Of a stretch of DNA of 39,713 bases, positions 22,869 to 31,124 are shown in pieces. The notes beneath the pieces are model-generated. The model did no database searches. It was not told the DNA's origin and saw only the letters and a program-made list of their open reading frames with translations. The position numbers and the translations under genes were made by a program. Position 1 is the stretch's first letter. Each line of letters begins with the position of its first letter. Source of the DNA: Acidaminobacter hydrogenoformans DSM 2784 (lineage in GTDB: Bacteria; Bacillota; Clostridia; Peptostreptococcales; Acidaminobacteraceae); the NCBI RefSeq assembly GCF_900103005.1, contig NZ_FMWL01000024.1, positions 1 to 39,713 on the forward strand, written 5' to 3'.

Positions 22869-23726
22869 TTACTTAATCTCAGGTCCGCGGGTCTCCGCAA
22901 TCAGCCCACCCACCGCCGCAACCCTCTGGTAAGCCCGCTCCAAAAACGCCTGTGGCGTGCCTTGACGCTCCTCCTGGGTAGGACTTACCTCCAGGGTCAA
23001 ACAGCCGCTGTAGCCCAGCGGAAACGCCCTGGACACGCCTTGCCAGTCAATTACGCCATGACCAGGAAGCCAGTGCCGGTCTTCAAGGCCATCATTGTCA
23101 GAAATGTGGGTAGCCGCCAGACGACTTCCAAAATCCTCAAGAAGCTTGAAGCACCCCCGGTCCGTCAGCAGATGGTGGGAGCTGTCAAAGCAAAAACCCA
23201 GCGACTCTGACGGCAGGCTTTCAAGGATAAAACGCACCCGGTCATTGTGCCGCGTATTCTCAACGGCAATCACAACACCGAGCGCCTCCGCAGCCCGTGT
23301 CAGGACTTCAAGACTCTTGAGCCCCTGCCTCATGGAAGCCTCTGAATCCGGACGGTCACTGAGGTGCATCACCATCATGGGAATCTGGTGCTGCGCGCAG
23401 TCTTGAAGCCACTCAAGATGACGCTTGACCACCGTCTCCCGGTCCTTGTTATTCTCTGACCAGAGGGCGTCCGAATCGTTAAACGGCACGTGAATGTTTT
23501 CAAGGAAAAGCCCCGCTTCCCGGACCAGCCGCGGCATGTCCTCGCGCTTAGTTGGGTAGGGCATGTCTTCGTCCTCCCACCAAAGGGAGGTAGCCCCAAA
23601 GCCCGCCTGACGGATCAGCTCGATCCGCTTCTCGAAGGGCATGACAAAGCCGTACCAGGAGAAAATGCCAGCTTTGTTTTTCAACATAGATTTCTGATTA
23701 TAGCTCTGCCAATAGTTTTGGTTCAA
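22869..23726 (-). CDS. Sugar phosphate isomerase/epimerase-like TIM-barrel protein
   Basis: A 285-residue AP-endonuclease-2/xylose-isomerase-like barrel. It shows the typical metal-site pattern: Glu in VIAVENTRH, Asp/His in LGFCFDSSHHLL, His in LAATHISDNDG followed by RHWLPGHGVIDW, and a final Glu in CLTLEVSPTQE. Such proteins isomerise or epimerise sugars or related compounds, or cleave abasic DNA; the ENTRH and LPGHG forms suit the sugar branch. It starts with TTG seven bases behind AAGGAG, 29 bases after the DUF362 gene. The specific substrate is unknown. Confidence 0.82.
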   Translation of the reverse strand: MNQNYWQSYNQKSMLKNKAGIFSWYGFVMPFEKRIELIRQAGFGATSLWWEDEDMPYPTKREDMPRLVREAGLFLENIHVPFNDSDALWSENNKDRETVVKRHLEWLQDCAQHQIPMMVMHLSDRPDSEASMRQGLKSLEVLTRAAEALGVVIAVENTRHNDRVRFILESLPSESLGFCFDSSHHLLTDRGCFKLLEDFGSRLAATHISDNDGLEDRHWLPGHGVIDWQGVSRAFPLGYSGCLTLEVSPTQEERQGTPQAFLERAYQRVAAVGGLIAETRGPEIK

Positions 23727-23755
23727 AACAACAGCACTCCTTCAAAAGCGCCCGC

Positions 23756-24775
23756 CTAAAGCGCCACCAGCTCATACGCCATACTGCCAAGCCCAATCTT
23801 TTCGGCGTGTCCCAGGGACACCCTGCCATTGTCAAATAACTTCTTGCCGCTGCACTGCTGCAGCAGATCCAGGCACGCCGTATCCAGCGCCACGGGGTCT
23901 TTGCTCGCGAGCACCCCAATATTCTCAGCAATAGGCTTCATGTGAATCCCGGTGCAGTCGCATTCCTCGGTGACATTAGAAATAAATGAGATATAAATAA
24001 TGTCCTTGCCCTTGGCGGCCCCATAAGCATATTCTGCGAGCTTCTCCAGGAAATTGGAGCCAGACCAGGAATTGCGAATCGCACCTTCCGGACAAACCGC
24101 TATACAGCCCGCGCAGCCCACACACTTATCCTGATCAATCAACGCCACATCCGTGAGCGCAATCGCGTCAAAGTCGCATTTCTCAACACACAAACCGCAG
24201 GCGATACATTTTTCCGCTTTGACCACCGGCGCTATGCCCGCATGCTGCTCCAGCTTGCCGCCCCTCGCCGCAAAGCCCATAGCCAGCTGCTTCAACGCGC
24301 CGCCAAAGCCCGCCTGGATATGGCCTTTAAAATGGCTCATGACAATAAATTGATTGAACTTCCCATAGTCTTTTCCAATTTTACACTTCTTGAGGTACTG
24401 CCCCTCAATCTCCACCTCGTCATATTCCGTACCCAGGTCTCCATCCGCAATAATGATGGGGAGCTGCGTAAACCCATGGGCCCTCGCCGTCTCCAGGTGC
24501 TTGTCCGTGGTCGTCCTCGACCCCCTGTAAAGCACATTGGTTTCTATGTAAGAAGGGGCGACCCCCGCGTCTTTCAGGTAAGCAATGGTGTCTTCATAGC
24601 ATCTGGCAGACAAAAATGTGACATTGCCTTTTTCACCAAAATGCACTTTCAGCGGCACTTCCTTCTCAAAAGTGTGGCCGGTGTCCGCGACCACTTTCTT
24701 AAGCAGCGCCAGCGCGTCGGCGCCCAGCTGCTCTTCATTCAGGCTTTCATTTTCTATGAAATAGACTTTGCTCAT
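23756..24775 (-). CDS. DUF362-domain protein with two [4Fe-4S] ferredoxin motifs
   Basis: A 339-residue protein. A DUF362 domain starts at MSKVYFIENESL and includes KVHFGEKGNVTFL, YIETNVLYRGSRTTTDKHLETARAHGF and IVMSHFKGHIQAGFGGALKQLAMGFAARGGK. Two ferredoxin motifs follow, CIACGLCVEKCDFDA and CVGCAGCIAVCPEGAI, each able to hold a [4Fe-4S] cluster. The C-terminal third returns to the DUF362 fold and ends with ASKDPVALDTACLDLLQQ. The family is common in anaerobes; its reaction is not known. The frame is open further upstream, but the ATG at 24775 has AAGGAGTG in front and matches the family start. It heads an operon with the isomerase-like and small membrane proteins. Confidence 0.87.
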   Translation of the reverse strand: MSKVYFIENESLNEEQLGADALALLKKVVADTGHTFEKEVPLKVHFGEKGNVTFLSARCYEDTIAYLKDAGVAPSYIETNVLYRGSRTTTDKHLETARAHGFTQLPIIIADGDLGTEYDEVEIEGQYLKKCKIGKDYGKFNQFIVMSHFKGHIQAGFGGALKQLAMGFAARGGKLEQHAGIAPVVKAEKCIACGLCVEKCDFDAIALTDVALIDQDKCVGCAGCIAVCPEGAIRNSWSGSNFLEKLAEYAYGAAKGKDIIYISFISNVTEECDCTGIHMKPIAENIGVLASKDPVALDTACLDLLQQCSGKKLFDNGRVSLGHAEKIGLGSMAYELVAL

Positions 24776-25107
24776 GTCAGCACTCCTTCTTTTCATTTCA
24801 TTCATCTTTCTGGGCCATCCCAAGCCAACCCCCGGGGTCAACCCTAAGGCGAACCCTAAGGCGACGTTGTCACTTCAATTATACAACATTAGGAGAAGAA
24901 GGACGCACAGGAATTTTTTATCACAAGGGCAGAAGAGGCTGCCGATGGTAATTCAACAACCACCAGCACCCCCATCTCACATCTTTTCAATCCACAAAAC
25001 GCTGCATTTTCAATGCCCCAACACCTGATCAAGCCTATGCCCAATTGGCCATTCCCCACAATGTTTGATATGATAGTATATAGCAATGCGAAAGGAAGTG
25101 AAGTGTA
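24776..25107. other. Divergent intergenic region
   Basis: About 330 bases between divergent genes. It contains tandem AACCCTAAGGCG units (24840-24865) and a worn family A hairpin (GCTGCCGATGGT with ACCACCAGC, 24948-24979) in which the word has one change (TGCCGATGGTA). Promoters for both sides must be here; TATGATAGTATA at about 25068-25079 is a candidate -10 region for the peptidase. Confidence 0.4.
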
Positions 25108-26316
25108 ATGCAAACCGAATTCAACCCCAGGGACTTCTACACCGAGGAAGAGCTCGTAAAGCTGACCCAGGCACTCGTCAGAATTCCCAGTCACAAGGAT
25201 ACCCCCGGCCAGGAAAAAGAGGTAGCGGACTTTATCAACGCCTACCTTAAGGACCACGGCATTGATTCCGTGCTGCACCCCGTAGTGGGGGAGCGCGCGA
25301 ACGTCATAGCCCGCGTCTCCGGCAACGGCACGGGGCGCTCGCTGATGTTCAACGGCCACACCGACACGGTGCTGCCGTACAATATGGTCATTGATCCTTT
25401 TGCCGCAGAAATCATAGACGGGAGGCTCTATGGCCGCGGCGCCGTGGACATGAAGGGCGCGCTGGCCTGCTTCATGATGACCCTGATTATTTTAAAACGG
25501 GCGGAATATGTGCCTGGCGGCGACGTGATCTTCACCGGTGTGATAGGCGAGGAAGGCAAGAGCGAGGGGACAGAGTACATTGTCAAGTCCAACATCCGCG
25601 CGGATGCCGCCATTGTGGGCGAGCCTTCGGATTACGAATACGCGGTGGGCCACAGGGGCCTTGAGTGGTTCGATATCATCATCAGCGGCAAGGCTTCCCA
25701 CAGCGGCCGGCCTGACAAGGGCGTCAACGCCATAGAACACGCCATGACCTTCATCCACCGGGTTAAGCAGGATCTGTATCCCATTCTGAAAGAGAAGTAT
25801 GATGAATACGCGGGGGAGTCCGTGATGAACTTTGGGACCATCACTGGCGGCACTGAGCAGAGCACGGTGGCGGACCAGTGCATCATTCGTCTGGACCGGC
25901 GTTACATTCCTGGGGAGACGAAGGAATCCGCGATGGCGGAGTACCAGGAGATCATTGACCGGATCAAGGCGGAGGATCCCACCTTCAATGCCCAGATACG
26001 CGTGACGCCGGAGAGCGTCCTGGACCTTTTCCACCCGCCTATGATTACTTCAATGAACGAGCCCATTGTCGATGCCCTCAGGGCGTCCATCAAAGACGTG
26101 ATCCACCGGGAGCCCGGCATCACCCGGGGGATTGGGTGGTCGGACGCGGCGCTGCTCAAAGTGTACGCTGAGATCCCTACAGTGGTCTACGGCCCGGGGG
26201 ATCTGTCCCTGGCCCACACGGAGGCAGAGTACATTTCCGTTGAGGACCTGATGAACGGCGTGGACATCTACTGCAGGCTGGTGCAGCGGTTTACCAACAT
26301 GCCGCCGGAAGAATAG
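25108..26316 (+). CDS. M20-family metallopeptidase (ArgE/DapE type)
   Basis: A 402-residue zinc amidohydrolase/peptidase. The di-zinc site is complete: H84 and D86 in FNGHTDT, D114 in GAVDMKG, E148-E149 in VIGEEG, E172 in VGEPSD and a C-terminal His in LAHTEAE. The lid/dimerisation domain (about 185-300) contains HRGLEWFDIIISGKASHSGRPDKGVNAI. Members release acetyl or succinyl groups from amino acids or cut small peptides; the HTDTVLP and GRGAVDMKG forms fit ArgE/DapE/carboxypeptidase-G2-type enzymes without fixing the substrate. The ATG follows AAAGGAAGTGAAGTG. It is a single gene closed by the terminator at 26347. Confidence 0.9.
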   Translation: MQTEFNPRDFYTEEELVKLTQALVRIPSHKDTPGQEKEVADFINAYLKDHGIDSVLHPVVGERANVIARVSGNGTGRSLMFNGHTDTVLPYNMVIDPFAAEIIDGRLYGRGAVDMKGALACFMMTLIILKRAEYVPGGDVIFTGVIGEEGKSEGTEYIVKSNIRADAAIVGEPSDYEYAVGHRGLEWFDIIISGKASHSGRPDKGVNAIEHAMTFIHRVKQDLYPILKEKYDEYAGESVMNFGTITGGTEQSTVADQCIIRLDRRYIPGETKESAMAEYQEIIDRIKAEDPTFNAQIRVTPESVLDLFHPPMITSMNEPIVDALRASIKDVIHREPGITRGIGWSDAALLKVYAEIPTVVYGPGDLSLAHTEAEYISVEDLMNGVDIYCRLVQRFTNMPPEE

Positions 26317-26346
26317 AAGCATAAGCGATAAAGCGTTCCTCAAAGT

Positions 26347-26405
26347 AAAAAAACCTGAAGTGATCTTCGCACTTGTTAAGTGTGAAGTGACCCCTTCAGG
26401 TTTTT
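26347..26405. terminator. Bidirectional terminator between convergent genes
   Basis: AAAAAAACCTGAAG (26347-26360) pairs with CTTCAGGTTTTT (26394-26405), and an inner stem TTCGCACTT/AAGTGTGAA extends it. A- and T-tracts flank both sides, so it can end transcripts from both the peptidase and the small membrane protein gene. Confidence 0.85.
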
Positions 26406-26439
26406 ATCTTTTTGAAATGCGTAATTCATAAAAAATGCT

Positions 26440-26817
26440 TTAGCTCGTTTTATTCTTCTTCTTCTGCCAGGCAATGTAGCTGTCATACATCTGAAGCGCC
26501 TGCTTCATCTGCTTATCCGTGACCTTGGAACGGTCCTTCAAAATGCTGGACATTTGCACCAGCTGCGCGTCCAGGATCTTGGGATCGTTGAAGCGGCTTT
26601 GGCTGACCGGCGTCTTGGACTTTGATGCCCGGACGCTTTCCCTGAACATGAGAAGGGTGAAGCTTTGTCTTTTCTGGTTCGGCACCTGCTTGACGTGCTC
26701 CTGCATCTGCTCGAACATCTGAAACATCTCCTTGGAGCGCTTGCGGTAGTAGAATACGCCGCCAACAATAGCGCCTACCAGGATAATGCCAATAATAATC
26801 CAAACCGTTGAATCCAT
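26440..26817 (-). CDS. Small single-pass membrane protein, unknown
   Basis: A 125-residue protein with one N-terminal membrane helix (VWIIIGIILVGAIVGGVFYY, residues 5-24) and a basic cytoplasmic part that is helical (RSKEMFQMFEQMQEHVKQVPNQKRQ, then DPKILDAQLVQMSSILKDRSKV and KQALQMYDSYIAWQKKKNK). It has no recognised domain. The start is ATG behind GGGAGGTCACTC. It is transcribed alone towards the shared terminator. Confidence 0.7.
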   Translation of the reverse strand: MDSTVWIIIGIILVGAIVGGVFYYRKRSKEMFQMFEQMQEHVKQVPNQKRQSFTLLMFRESVRASKSKTPVSQSRFNDPKILDAQLVQMSSILKDRSKVTDKQMKQALQMYDSYIAWQKKKNKTS

Positions 26818-27384
26818 GAGTGACCTCCCTGTTGTGTTTATAATAGAATTTTAAGCAATTCAGACCGGAATTGCACGTCTTTTTTATGATTTAAATATTA
26901 AGATTCTATAACGGGTTGGGAAAATAGGGGTGGGGGAGGGTGACCATCGGCAAAAAAGAAAAATACTTTGTGGCATTTGGCATTCCAATTTTTTCACATT
27001 TTATAAAACATAAACTTCTGCCGATGGTCCCATATCCACAAAATTTTTCAAAAAAAGTTAACATAATTTATGAATACATATTAAGCGCGTGGGTAAACAT
27101 GCTGATAAGCAATTTTTAACAATGTCAAAAGCGGCGCTTGATGTTTGCTATTTAATTAACTAATTGGAAGGTGTACAGCGTTTTTGTCCTTATCTTCATT
27201 TTATAAAATTATTTGTAAGTTCGTGTATTAATATGCATTATATATCCATTTCCCAGCATTGTTATTAGTTTTGCGATACCTGCGCTTTATTTGTACGATC
27301 CACGGTTTAGCGCTTATTCAATGGATTGATTACAATAGAAAATCTGGAAAGCGTCGCGACATGACATTTAGAGGAGGGTTACTT
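26818..27384. other. Long AT-rich intergenic region ahead of gdhA
   Basis: About 570 bases with no convincing gene. It contains two exact family A words in opposite orientation (26942-26952 and 27019-27029), which can pair across 66 AT-rich bases. Further on lie AT-rich stretches, with TTGTAA near 27210 and ATGCATTATATAT near 27233 as possible promoter parts for gdhA. The open frame of gdhA extends upstream to 27259, but the proper start is at 27385. Confidence 0.45.
26942..27029. repeat. Inverted pair of family A words with a long loop
   Basis: GACCATCGGCA (26942-26952) faces TGCCGATGGTC (27019-27029). The arm order gives an 11-pair stem and a 66-base loop, without the A/T-tracts of the terminators. 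It lies between divergent genes, so termination is not its obvious task. Confidence 0.6.
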
Positions 27385-28722
27385 ATGACGTATCTGGAAA
27401 GAGCAATTGAGAGCATCAAAGCAAGGAATTCTCACGAACCGGAATTTATTCAGGCCGTCGAAGAGGTTTTTCACTCCATTGCGCCGGTGCTGGAGCAGCA
27501 TCCTGAGTTTGAGAAGGCCAATATATTGGAAAGGATGGCCGAGCCTGAACGCACCATTATTTTCAGGGTGCCGTGGACCAATGATAAGGGTGAGCTGATT
27601 GTCAACCGCGGTTACAGGATCCAGTTTAACGGGGTCAGGGGACCGTATAAAGGCGGCTTTCGCTTCCATCCCTCAGTTAATCTGAGCATCCTCAAGTTTC
27701 TTGGCTTTGAGCAGACCTTCAAGAACGCGCTGACCGGCCGGCCTATTGGCGGTGGCAAGGGCGGAGCGGACTTTGACCCGAAGGGAAAGAGCGACGCGGA
27801 AGTCATGCGCTTCTGCCAGAGCTTTATGACGGAGCTGTTCCGGCACATAGGCCCGGATGTGGACGTCCCGGCGGGGGATATTGGCGTTGGGGCCAGGGAA
27901 ATTGGCTATCTCTTTGGACAGTACCGCAGGCTGAAGGGCGCTTATGAAGCCGGCGTCCTGACGGGCAAGCATGTCATTTACGGCGGGGCCCTGGGCCGCA
28001 AGGAAGCGACGGGCTTTGGACTGCTTTACTTTACAAAGGCCATGTTTGACCAGAACCTCATAGAGCTGGCGGGCAAGACGGCGATCATCTCAGGCTCCGG
28101 CAACGTGGCGCTGTATACCGCGGTCAAGGCCCAGGAATTTGGCGTCAAGATTCTTGCGATGAGCGACTCTGCCGGCTATGTCTATGATCCGGCCGGGATT
28201 GACGTCAAAGCCATGATTGACCTGAAGGAAGTGCGCCATGGGCGGATCAAGGAATATCTCGAGGATCATCCGAGCGCTAAATATGTGGAAGGACTCAGGA
28301 AGATCTGGGGCGTGAAGTGCGACATTGCTTTCCCATGCGCGACCCAGAACGACATTGACCTGGAAAGCGCCAAGATGCTTGTTGCGAACGGGGTGCTCGC
28401 GGTTTGCGAGGGCGCCAACATGCCGACTACCTATGAGGCCATGACTTACCTGATGGACAAGGGTGTGCTGCTGACGCCGGCAAAGGCCAGCAATGCGGGC
28501 GGCGTGGCGATTTCCGCGGTGGAAATGACCCAGAACTCCATGCGCCAGAGTATGACCTTTGAGGAAGTGGACACGATCCTGAAGACGATTATGAATAATA
28601 TTTACAGGGATTCGCTGAATGCGTCGATCAAGTATGGCTACGGCCATGACCTGGTGGCAGGGGCGAATATTGTGAGCTTCCTCAGGATTGCAGAGTCTAT
28701 GATGCTGCAAGGGGATTATTGA
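27385..28722 (+). CDS. gdhA: Glutamate dehydrogenase (E. coli-type, hexameric)
   Basis: A 445-residue glutamate dehydrogenase, the standard length for the small hexameric class. The substrate site is intact: GYRIQFNGVRGPYKGGFRFH (77-96), catalytic K125 in PIGGGKGGADF, and D165 in PAGDIGVGAREIGY. The Rossmann dinucleotide motif is GSGNVA (237-242). The C-terminal ASNAGGVAISAVEMTQNSMRQSMTFEEVD is close to the NADP-dependent GdhA of E. coli. The enzyme interconverts glutamate and 2-oxoglutarate plus ammonia; in amino-acid-fermenting anaerobes it often runs in the catabolic direction. The start is ATG 27385 behind GAGGAGGG. Cofactor choice is inferred, not proven. Confidence 0.95.
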   Translation: MTYLERAIESIKARNSHEPEFIQAVEEVFHSIAPVLEQHPEFEKANILERMAEPERTIIFRVPWTNDKGELIVNRGYRIQFNGVRGPYKGGFRFHPSVNLSILKFLGFEQTFKNALTGRPIGGGKGGADFDPKGKSDAEVMRFCQSFMTELFRHIGPDVDVPAGDIGVGAREIGYLFGQYRRLKGAYEAGVLTGKHVIYGGALGRKEATGFGLLYFTKAMFDQNLIELAGKTAIISGSGNVALYTAVKAQEFGVKILAMSDSAGYVYDPAGIDVKAMIDLKEVRHGRIKEYLEDHPSAKYVEGLRKIWGVKCDIAFPCATQNDIDLESAKMLVANGVLAVCEGANMPTTYEAMTYLMDKGVLLTPAKASNAGGVAISAVEMTQNSMRQSMTFEEVDTILKTIMNNIYRDSLNASIKYGYGHDLVAGANIVSFLRIAESMMLQGDY

Positions 28723-28726
28723 TTGG

Positions 28727-28800
28727 GGACAGGGACTTATGGTGAGGGACAGGGACTCGTGGTGGGGGACAGGGACTTATGGTGGGGGACTGGGACGAAC
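28727..28800. repeat. Four tandem units after gdhA, related to family B
   Basis: GGGGACAGGGACTTATGGTG is repeated with small changes at about 22-base spacing (28727, 28748, 28770 and 28791 starts, the last truncated to GGGGACTGGGAC). It shares GGGGACAG with family B but is not palindromic. Confidence 0.65.
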
Positions 28801-28854
28801 CGGGAAATGTGGCTTTTGAATGGGCGCAGGCACACAAAAAAAATACAAAGACTA

Positions 28855-28865
28855 TGCCGATGGTC
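28855..28865 (+). repeat. Solitary family A word
   Basis: TGCCGATGGTC lies between gdhA and the lipoprotein gene without a pairing partner nearby, although an A-rich stretch precedes it. Confidence 0.75.
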
Positions 28866-28974
28866 ACGAAAACAATCTTAATTTGTTAAAAGCAAACAGT
28901 TTTCCATGTAAATTTTGAGGTATTTATGGCATGAGACGTTTTTGCAGATTGCCATCAAAAAGGAAGTGTCCCCA

Positions 28975-29460
28975 ATGAACAAATCCACTTTCCATACAGA
29001 CATATCAGCCATCCTTCTGAGCCTCCTACTCCTATGCCTCCTCCTCGCAACCATCACCCCCCTAACCGCCTGCACAAAAGCCACCAACCCACTCTCCATC
29101 AAACCAGAAATCCTCGAATACTCCCCCTACATGTCCTCGACCCCCGGCATCCCCCTCGAAGCGGTATTCACCAGAGACCTGAAAAACAAGAATTACGTCT
29201 ACCATTGGTCCACTGAAGAAGGCACCTTCCTCAAATGGCACAACATTTCGGTGGGGAGGGGGCGCGTCGAGACGCTGGGAAATGACATCAAAACCAACGA
29301 ACACAAGGTCTTCTGGTCGGTGGATCCAAATCATGAAATCGACGCCAAGGCCTTCAAAGTGCTGCTCACCATTGAGGCGCTGGATACCGGGAAGGTAGTA
29401 TACGAGACCAGCCTTGAGATCAGGCAAGAACAGCCAGGCTATTTCGAGATTGAAGAATAG
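28975..29460 (+). CDS. Small lipoprotein with an Ig/PKD-like domain, unknown
   Basis: A 161-residue lipoprotein. The signal peptide (MNKSTFHTDISAILLSLLLLCLLLATITPLTAC) has a lipobox (LTAC). The mature part has the strand pattern of an Ig- or PKD-like sandwich: PLEAVFTRDLKNKNYVYHWSTEEGTFLKW, KTNEHKVFWSVDP and AFKVLLTIEALDTGKVVYETSLEIRQ. I recognise no exact family. The ATG at 28975 follows AAGGAAGTG; the open frame starts earlier at 28915, but that part is not signal-like. The signal-peptide codons are very C-rich (many CTC, CTA and ACC), unlike the neighbouring genes. Confidence 0.75.
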   Translation: MNKSTFHTDISAILLSLLLLCLLLATITPLTACTKATNPLSIKPEILEYSPYMSSTPGIPLEAVFTRDLKNKNYVYHWSTEEGTFLKWHNISVGRGRVETLGNDIKTNEHKVFWSVDPNHEIDAKAFKVLLTIEALDTGKVVYETSLEIRQEQPGYFEIEE

Positions 29461-29496
29461 CGAACAAACGAAAACTCAGAAAACAAAAATCAGAGC

Positions 29497-29546
29497 GCCT
29501 GCCGATGGTTATTGTGAATCACGTGACCATCGGCAGGCATTTTTTT
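29497..29546 (+). terminator. Family A terminator, long perfect stem
   Basis: GCCTGCCGATGGT (29499-29511) pairs perfectly with ACCATCGGCAGGC (29526-29539 region), followed by ATTTTTTTG. The right arm holds an exact word (29525-29535); the left arm has TGCCGATGGTT. Confidence 0.85.
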
Positions 29547-29600
29547 GAGAAAGTACATTCGTTGACTTTGTTATCAAATCGTATTATACTTTTGATATAT

Positions 29601-29623
29601 ATATTTACCATACTGGTAAATAT
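29601..29623. promoter_or_regulatory. Palindromic operator of the HigBA-like module
   Basis: ATATTTACCA and TGGTAAATAT form a perfect ten-pair inverted repeat around TAC, 17 bases ahead of the toxin start and next to a TATACT (29586-29591) that may be the -10 box. This is where an autoregulating XRE-type antitoxin would bind. Confidence 0.65.
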
Positions 29624-29639
29624 TTTTAGAGGTGATTGT

Positions 29640-29957
29640 TTGCACATAACTTATAAGACAAAAACACTCGAAAAGGAATGTATAGACATATCTAAAGCAA
29701 CAAGGTCATATGGGTTAAATTGCGCTAGAATTTTACATAGACGCATACGTGAGCTTAAAGCTTCTGAATCTGTCGAGGAAATGATTCAGCACAAAATTGG
29801 CAGATGTCATGCTTTAAAAGGTAATTATGACGGAAAGTATGCATTAGACTTGGAACACCCTTTTAGGCTTATTCTTGAACGTGTAAGTTCGAATGATACC
29901 ACTTGTGGCATTCAAATTGTCTTACTTTTGGAGGTGAAAGACTACCATGGCCAATAA
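29640..29957 (+). CDS. higB: HigB/RelE-like toxin
   Basis: A 105-residue toxin of the HigB type: MHITYKTKTLEKECIDISKATRSYGLNCARILHRRIRELKASESVEEM, then KIGRCHALKGNYDGKYALDLEHPFRLILERVS and IVLLLEVKDYHG. The pattern l...gr.H.LkGn..g.yaldL..p.RLif matches HigB toxins that pair with HigA antitoxins with an XRE domain; relatives cut mRNA on translating ribosomes. The start is TTG at 29640, five bases behind AGAGGTGA. The frame reaches further upstream, but that part overlaps the palindromic operator. The stop lies 11 bases inside the antitoxin gene. Confidence 0.85.
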   Translation: MHITYKTKTLEKECIDISKATRSYGLNCARILHRRIRELKASESVEEMIQHKIGRCHALKGNYDGKYALDLEHPFRLILERVSSNDTTCGIQIVLLLEVKDYHGQ

Positions 29958-31044
29958 ACTTGATATTATTGCAATCCCCCCTGGCGAAACCATAAAGGAG
30001 ATGCTGGAAGATCGCTGCATTAGCCAATTGGAATTTGCGGAGCGTATGGGATCCAGCACGAAGTTTATCAGTCAGCTCATCAATGGCAAAGTGGCCTTGA
30101 CGCATCAAACCGCTTTAAAGCTTGAAAGCGTTCTTGGCGTACCTGCACGATTCTGGAATAACCTTGAATCTCTTTATCAAGAGGACCTGGCAAAACTTAA
30201 ACAACAGAGCGAACTTGAGGCGGAGGCGTCAATTGTTAAATCATTTCCATATGCAGATATGGCAAATAAAAACTGGGTAAAACAAACTAAAAAACCTGCA
30301 GAACGCGTTGAAGAGTTAAGAGGATTTTACGAAGTCGCCTCCCTCAAAAACATTAAAAATATTAATAAATTATCCACTGTGTTCAGAAAAGTTGATCACG
30401 GAAAAGCTTCAGAATATGCGTTATCAGCTTGGCTTCAGAAAGGTTTTCTCGAAGGAAGAGACATACAAACGAGAGATTTCAATAAAAGGCGTTTAATTTC
30501 TGTATTGCCGCAAATCCGGGCTTTGGCAAATGAATCACCACAAGACTTCATACCAAAATTATCAAAATTATTGAGTGATTGCGGTGTTGCGCTTATTTTT
30601 CTACCTCACCTCAAAAACACTTATGCCCACGGCGCTACTGTTTGGATGAGCAAGCAGAAAGCCTTCATCATACTTTCCATAAGAGGAAAAGACGCAGACA
30701 AATTTTGGTTTAGCTTATTCCATGAAATTGGACATTTGGTTTTACACGAGAAAGATTCAACCTTTATTCAATATGATGAAGAAAACCTTCGGGATAGCCA
30801 CGAAACAGAAGCAGACCATTTTGCTTCGAATTCACTTATTCCTCAGTCTGTTTATCATGAATTTGTTTCAGAAGGAAACTTTTCAGAAGATAAAGTAAAC
30901 TCTTTTGCTGACAAAATTTCAATTCCTGCCGGTATTGTAGTTGGACGCTTACAGCATGACCAAAGGATCAAATTCAATCAACTGAATCATTTAAAAGTAA
31001 AATATGAATGGGCAGAAGTAGACGACACACTAATTTTTGAATAG
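29947..31044 (+). CDS. higA: HigA-like antitoxin fused to an ImmA/IrrE metallopeptidase domain
   Basis: A 365-residue fusion. Residues 10-75 are an XRE helix-turn-helix of the HigA type (PGETIKEMLEDRCISQLEFAERMGSSTKFISQLINGKVALTHQTALKLE). The C-terminal part (about 180-345) is an ImmA/IrrE zinc protease: HEIGH at 259-263 and a third ligand Glu near 288 in HETEADHFAS. Free-standing HigA antitoxins are about 90-130 residues, so the protease is an extra module. ImmA/IrrE proteases cut repressors in response to DNA damage or other stress, so the fusion may self-cleave or be switched to release the toxin; this is inference. It overlaps the toxin gene by 11 bases and ends without a clear terminator. 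Confidence 0.9.
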   Translation: MANKLDIIAIPPGETIKEMLEDRCISQLEFAERMGSSTKFISQLINGKVALTHQTALKLESVLGVPARFWNNLESLYQEDLAKLKQQSELEAEASIVKSFPYADMANKNWVKQTKKPAERVEELRGFYEVASLKNIKNINKLSTVFRKVDHGKASEYALSAWLQKGFLEGRDIQTRDFNKRRLISVLPQIRALANESPQDFIPKLSKLLSDCGVALIFLPHLKNTYAHGATVWMSKQKAFIILSIRGKDADKFWFSLFHEIGHLVLHEKDSTFIQYDEENLRDSHETEADHFASNSLIPQSVYHEFVSEGNFSEDKVNSFADKISIPAGIVVGRLQHDQRIKFNQLNHLKVKYEWAEVDDTLIFE

Positions 31045-31124
31045 CCTATGTTGATTCAAGAAAAATAACATCTATTCAATTTTACTTTCATAAATTACCA
31101 AAATCCCAAATCGAGGTGAGCATC

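Noticed and set aside
27259..27384. Upstream extension of gdhA
   Set aside because: The family starts at about the ATG 27385, which has GAGGAGGG in front.
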